NCBI GenBank assembly: GCA_030587525.1
Contig: JAUQYW010000399.1
Coordinates: 1 to 8,171 of the forward strand
Length of the DNA: 8,171 nt
Source of the DNA: Candidatus Sigynarchaeota archaeon
Lineage (GTDB): Archaea; Asgardarchaeota; Lokiarchaeia; Sigynarchaeales; Sigynarchaeaceae
Direction: 5' to 3'
The notes beneath the pieces are model-generated. The model was not told where the DNA came from and made no database searches. It saw nothing but the letters and a program-made list of their open reading frames with translations. Shown piece after piece: positions 5,845-8,171 of the stretch; position 1 is the first letter of the stretch; each line of letters starts with the position of its first letter. The position numbers and the translations under genes are program-made.

Positions 5845-7656
5845 CTATTCGGAATCTTCCTTTTCCTTCCATCTCGCGTAGAGATCGCGGATTATACCAT
5901 ACGCGAGCTTCGGGCTGCGGAACTCGTCGACCATGCCCTTGTTGTTATAAGAACGAGCCCGGCCGTCCGGGCGATTGGGCAGGTCAACCCGCGTGTCGCT
6001 GAACATCCATGTCCATGTCCCGCCGATGAAATCACGCTTCATGCACTCCGAGATGTAATATTGCAAGAACTCGGCCTGATAATCCTCCGACCACTTCGAA
6101 GCTTGCCATGACCTGTAACCTCGAAGCCCCTCGGCGCCGAACTCGGTGAGCACGATGGGCCGCAGCGGGCCGAACTCGTGGTCCTCGTCGAGCAGGATTT
6201 CGTGGAGGAGATTCACCTCTTGTATGAAATTCTCCATGTTCCCGCTGTACCAGCCTTGATAGATGTTCAGCGTGATGAAGTCCGAGAGCACGTGGCAGCG
6301 GTCCATGGCACCCCGGTTCGACACGTGGATGACCATGCGCTCTCCACCATCGACCTCGCGCACGTGCTTGTAAAGCGCCTCGTGAAACTTGAAGCCTTCA
6401 TTGGACTCCGTGTGGCACTCGTTGCTGACCGACCAGGCGATCAAGCACGGGTGGTTCTTGTCGCGATCGTGCATCTCGTCGAAGTAGCGCATTGCTGTTG
6501 CTAGTACATCAGGATTTGCCATCATTTCATTATCGAGACTGTAGGCCGGGATTTCTTCGATGAACAACAGCCCGAGTTCGTCGCAGAAATCCAGAATGGC
6601 CTTTCCAGGGGGATGATGTGCCCCGCGGAAGCAATTGATGTTTGCTTGCTTCATCTTGAGCAGGTCCTGGAATCGTAATTGATCGGGCAAGGCAAGGCCA
6701 AAGTCGGGATGGTCCTCGTGGCGGTTCGTGCCCCTTAAAAAGATGCGCTTGTTGTTCAAGAAAAACTTATCATCCCGGATCTCCATCTTGCGGAATCCCC
6801 AATTCCACGACCGCTCGTCGACCGTTTTTCCGGTGCCGTCGAGCAGCCGGAACGTGACACGATAGAGCACGGGCGTGTCGGGCGACCACAACTTGATGGT
6901 CACGGGATTGAGCGCCATCGCGAAATCTTGCCCGAACTTGGTGCCAGGATCGGCCGTTATCATCTCCGTGCCGGTCGAGATGGTGCTCGATGTCTCGGCA
7001 TCCACGAGATCGACGCGCAACGCGCCGGGAAACCTAACACCTTCCCGGTTATCCACCACGGCCCGCGCGAGCAACTCTATCTTGTCGGGAACGCTGCCGT
7101 CGCCTTTGCGATACTCGATGGCACTGTGCAATCGATAATCCGCGATCCGCACGCGCTGCTTCACGACGATCGTGACAGGCCTGTGGATGCCGTTGTAGTT
7201 GAACCAGTCCACCGTGTGCGTCCACGGCAACCGCTCCTTGTGGCCCCACGAGTTGTCAACCAGCACGAGCAGTATATTTTGATCCGTGCTACTCGTTGGC
7301 AGCAAAGCATCATTGATGTCGAACGAGAATTCCGTGTACCCGTTCTCGTGCTCGCCGAGGAATTTCCCGTTGAGCCATGCCATGGCATGCGAATTCACGC
7401 CGCCAAACTTGAGCGTGATCACGTGGTCGCCCGCTTGCGATGGTTCCGGGAAAAATACCTTGTAAAAAACAGTGCCAAAGAACCGGAAGAGCGAACGCTC
7501 GTGCAAGTTCGTCACGGAAGGAACGATGCACTTTTTCCACGGCCTTGAACTCACGAACTCGCTGACGGAAAATGCTGGACCATCGACGGCCTTGAATTCA
7601 GCCTTCAAGTCTGGCCAGTATTCCCATATACCGTCCAAGGAAATCTTGCAGCGCAT
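5845..7656 (-). CDS. uidA: Beta-glucuronidase, glycoside hydrolase family 2
   Basis: From ATG 7656 the protein is 603 residues, the length of E. coli GusA. Order: jelly-roll sugar-binding domain (about 5-165, SLDGIWEYWPD, VNSHAMAWLNG, FNYNGIHRPV), Ig-like domain (about 165-265), TIM barrel (about 265-600). Catalytic motifs are intact: acid/base Glu413 in WSVSNE, after RDKNHP; nucleophile Glu505 in VLTEFGAEG; RHED at 312-315. YNNKG keeps the N-x-K pair (Asn571, Lys573) that reads the glucuronate carboxylate in known enzymes, supporting glucuronidase rather than galactosidase activity. The active-site loop between IEEIPAY and RDKNHP is short, unlike gut Loop-1 enzymes. No signal peptide, so cytosolic. 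The frame extends to TTG 7728, but ATG 7656 starts just before the conserved SLDGIW and has a TATA-like box 28 bases upstream. First gene of a pair with the transporter. Confidence 0.9.
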   Translation of the reverse strand: MRCKISLDGIWEYWPDLKAEFKAVDGPAFSVSEFVSSRPWKKCIVPSVTNLHERSLFRFFGTVFYKVFFPEPSQAGDHVITLKFGGVNSHAMAWLNGKFLGEHENGYTEFSFDINDALLPTSSTDQNILLVLVDNSWGHKERLPWTHTVDWFNYNGIHRPVTIVVKQRVRIADYRLHSAIEYRKGDGSVPDKIELLARAVVDNREGVRFPGALRVDLVDAETSSTISTGTEMITADPGTKFGQDFAMALNPVTIKLWSPDTPVLYRVTFRLLDGTGKTVDERSWNWGFRKMEIRDDKFFLNNKRIFLRGTNRHEDHPDFGLALPDQLRFQDLLKMKQANINCFRGAHHPPGKAILDFCDELGLLFIEEIPAYSLDNEMMANPDVLATAMRYFDEMHDRDKNHPCLIAWSVSNECHTESNEGFKFHEALYKHVREVDGGERMVIHVSNRGAMDRCHVLSDFITLNIYQGWYSGNMENFIQEVNLLHEILLDEDHEFGPLRPIVLTEFGAEGLRGYRSWQASKWSEDYQAEFLQYYISECMKRDFIGGTWTWMFSDTRVDLPNRPDGRARSYNNKGMVDEFRSPKLAYGIIRDLYARWKEKEDSE

Positions 7657-7680
7657 GCCCCGATGTATCGCTACACCACC

Positions 7681-7687
7681 TAATAAA
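7681..7687 (-). promoter_or_regulatory. TATA-like box of the glucuronidase gene
   Basis: TTTATTA on the minus strand is centred 28 bases before ATG 7656, ideal for leaderless transcription. It lies inside the frame extension to TTG 7728, which argues against that longer start. AGGTGGTG just after it is 17 bases from the ATG, too far to act as an SD. Confidence 0.5.
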
Positions 7688-7697
7688 TCGATTGCCG

Positions 7698-7727
7698 GGG
7701 AAAAATCGGGAAAAAGTCGCAGTCGCA
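7698..7727. repeat. Two pairs of short tandem repeats upstream of the glucuronidase promoter
   Basis: GGGAAAAATC (7698-7707) is followed directly by GGGAAAAAGTC (7708-7718), a spacing of one helical turn. GTCGCA then occurs twice in tandem (7716-7721, 7722-7727). They sit just upstream of the TATA-like box, where archaeal activators or BRE-like contacts act. Function is inferred from position only. Confidence 0.4.
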
Positions 7728-7729
7728 AC

Positions 7730-7748
7730 TACTCGTTAAAAACGAGTA
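7730..7748. promoter_or_regulatory. Perfect 8-3-8 inverted repeat, likely operator
   Basis: TACTCGTTAAAAACGAGTA has 8-bp perfect arms around AAA. It lies between the divergent promoters of the glucuronidase (TATA at 7681-7687) and the small membrane protein (TATA-like at 7757-7763), close to both. A dimeric regulator bound here could control both. It is not placed as a terminator for either gene. Confidence 0.5.
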
Positions 7749-7756
7749 TTGCATCG

Positions 7757-7763
7757 TTATATG
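7757..7763 (+). promoter_or_regulatory. TATA-like box of the two-TM protein gene
   Basis: TTATATG predicts transcription start near 7786 and a leader of about 29 bases before ATG 7815. TAATATTG at 7773-7780 is an alternative box giving a shorter leader. Confidence 0.35.
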
Positions 7764-7814
7764 AGATCGCCGTAATATTGCAGAGTGTGAAATAGAGATA
7801 GACGATGATACTTT

Positions 7815-8051
7815 ATGGCAACACCTTTTACAATAAAAAGCGCCGTGCGAAAACTCGTGGCCGGGGGTGTCATTATTTGTATAATAGGCGTTTTTTTCAT
7901 GTTTTTCCCAACAACGAGTTCCTATGCCGATTTTCTATGGCATACAATCGTTGGAATGGCAGACTTTGGCCTTGGTATATCTAATTTCATCATCGCAGCA
8001 TATGCAAAGGCGAGGTTACATGACGAAGCAGTACCGTTTTTTCAAGCCTAG
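7815..8051 (+). CDS. Small two-TM membrane protein, function unknown
   Basis: 78 residues. A short basic N-terminus (MATPFTIKSAVRK) leads into TM1 (about 14-32, LVAGGVIICIIGVFFMFFP), a short loop (TTSSYADFLW) and TM2 (about 43-63, HTIVGMADFGLGISNFIIAA), then a polar tail of about 15 residues. No family recognised. The DNA is visibly AT-richer than the neighbouring glucuronidase, common for small membrane proteins and not by itself proof of transfer. It is divergent from the glucuronidase and shares its regulatory spacer, so it may respond to the same signal. No clear SD precedes ATG 7815. Its TAG overlaps the stop of a minus-strand open frame entering from the right. Confidence 0.65.
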   Translation: MATPFTIKSAVRKLVAGGVIICIIGVFFMFFPTTSSYADFLWHTIVGMADFGLGISNFIIAAYAKARLHDEAVPFFQA

Positions 8052-8171
8052 ACAATCTTGGAATGCGACGGAGATAAGTCTTCACATGGAATCCCGAAGA
8101 GGGCAGCGGAATCAGACCGCTCGTGATAACCGCGCGGACTCGTGTTCAAAAGGCACGGGCTCCAAAGCATG
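8052..8171. other. GC-rich, hairpin-rich window end, unassigned
   Basis: The composition is GC-richer than other spacers here. Three small structures occur: AGCGG/CCGCT with a 7-base loop (8105-8121), the palindrome CCGCGCGG (8130-8137), and CTCGTG/CACGGG with a 9-base loop and one G-U pair (8139-8159). Both strands are open to the edge in one frame: minus, ending at TAG 8048-8050 (41 codons from an ATG at 8170, possibly internal), and plus, from ATG 8086 (MESRRGQRNQ, Arg-rich). I cannot decide between the tail of a minus-strand gene, the head of a plus-strand gene, or a structured RNA. Confidence 0.4.

Noticed and set aside
6928..7548. Plus-strand open frame of 206 codons
   Set aside because: Antisense to the sugar-binding and Ig-like domains of the glucuronidase.
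7657..7728. 24-codon N-terminal extension of the glucuronidase from TTG 7728
   Set aside because: It would translate through the TATA-like box and repeats. ATG 7656 gives the standard GH2 N-terminus and a 603-residue protein.
8090..8121. SRP RNA helix 8, because CCCGAAGAGGGCAGCGG loosely recalls its conserved core
   Set aside because: The asymmetric loop and tetraloop bases do not line up, and no long flanking helix is visible.
8105..8167. tRNA, because of AGCGG/CCGCT with a 7-base loop and a GTTCAAAA T-loop-like motif
   Set aside because: Position 33 of the loop is not T, the T-stem does not pair around a 7-base loop, and no 5' acceptor strand matching GGGCTCC is present upstream.

Overview
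The window looks like chromosomal DNA from a mesophilic archaeon. Several genes have A/T-rich TATA-like boxes about 28-36 bases upstream of the best start codon and no Shine-Dalgarno (SD) sequence, as in archaeal leaderless or short-leader transcription. Oligo-T runs, rather than classical bacterial terminators, follow some genes. Coding DNA has moderate GC, spacers are AT-rich, and the genes are single or in short runs. An Asgard-type archaeon is a reasonable guess, but no taxonomic marker is present, so this is inference.

Left part (1-2568). A von Willebrand factor A (VWA) protein gene runs off the left edge on the minus strand. Its start region is unusual: a 15-codon mini-ORF just upstream begins with nearly the same peptide (MGGYGSDF against MGGYGSDYD). 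Upstream on the same strand is a secreted protein resembling GH18-like TIM-barrel hydrolases. Divergent from it, on the plus strand, is a small membrane protein of unknown function.

Middle (2569-3191). This 623-base spacer has no convincing large gene. It holds a nested hairpin, two short overlapping antisense ORFs with SD-like sequences (one with an in-frame TGA followed by more open frame), and an AT-rich stretch.

Right part (3192-7656, all minus strand). In transcription order this is a GH2 beta-glucuronidase, a 9-TM transporter of the drug/metabolite (DMT) type, and a PF12831-type FAD-dependent oxidoreductase. The first two are 37 bases apart and probably co-transcribed. A double hairpin plus T6 run, then a separate promoter with a perfect 12-bp palindrome, precede the oxidoreductase. 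The likely theme is use of glucuronides or uronic-acid glycans: cytosolic cleavage, sugar or aglycone transport, and a redox step. The secreted GH18-like protein could belong to the same lifestyle, but nothing in the sequence links it directly.

Far right (7657-8171). The glucuronidase promoter faces a small two-TM protein on the plus strand. The shared spacer carries direct repeats and a perfect 8-3-8 inverted repeat, good candidates for regulatory sites. The last 120 bases are GC-richer, rich in small hairpins and unassigned. I found no CRISPR array, insertion sequence, rRNA or convincing tRNA. The most unusual items are the duplicated VWA start region, the small-ORF/hairpin spacer and the operator-like repeats around the glucuronidase cluster.
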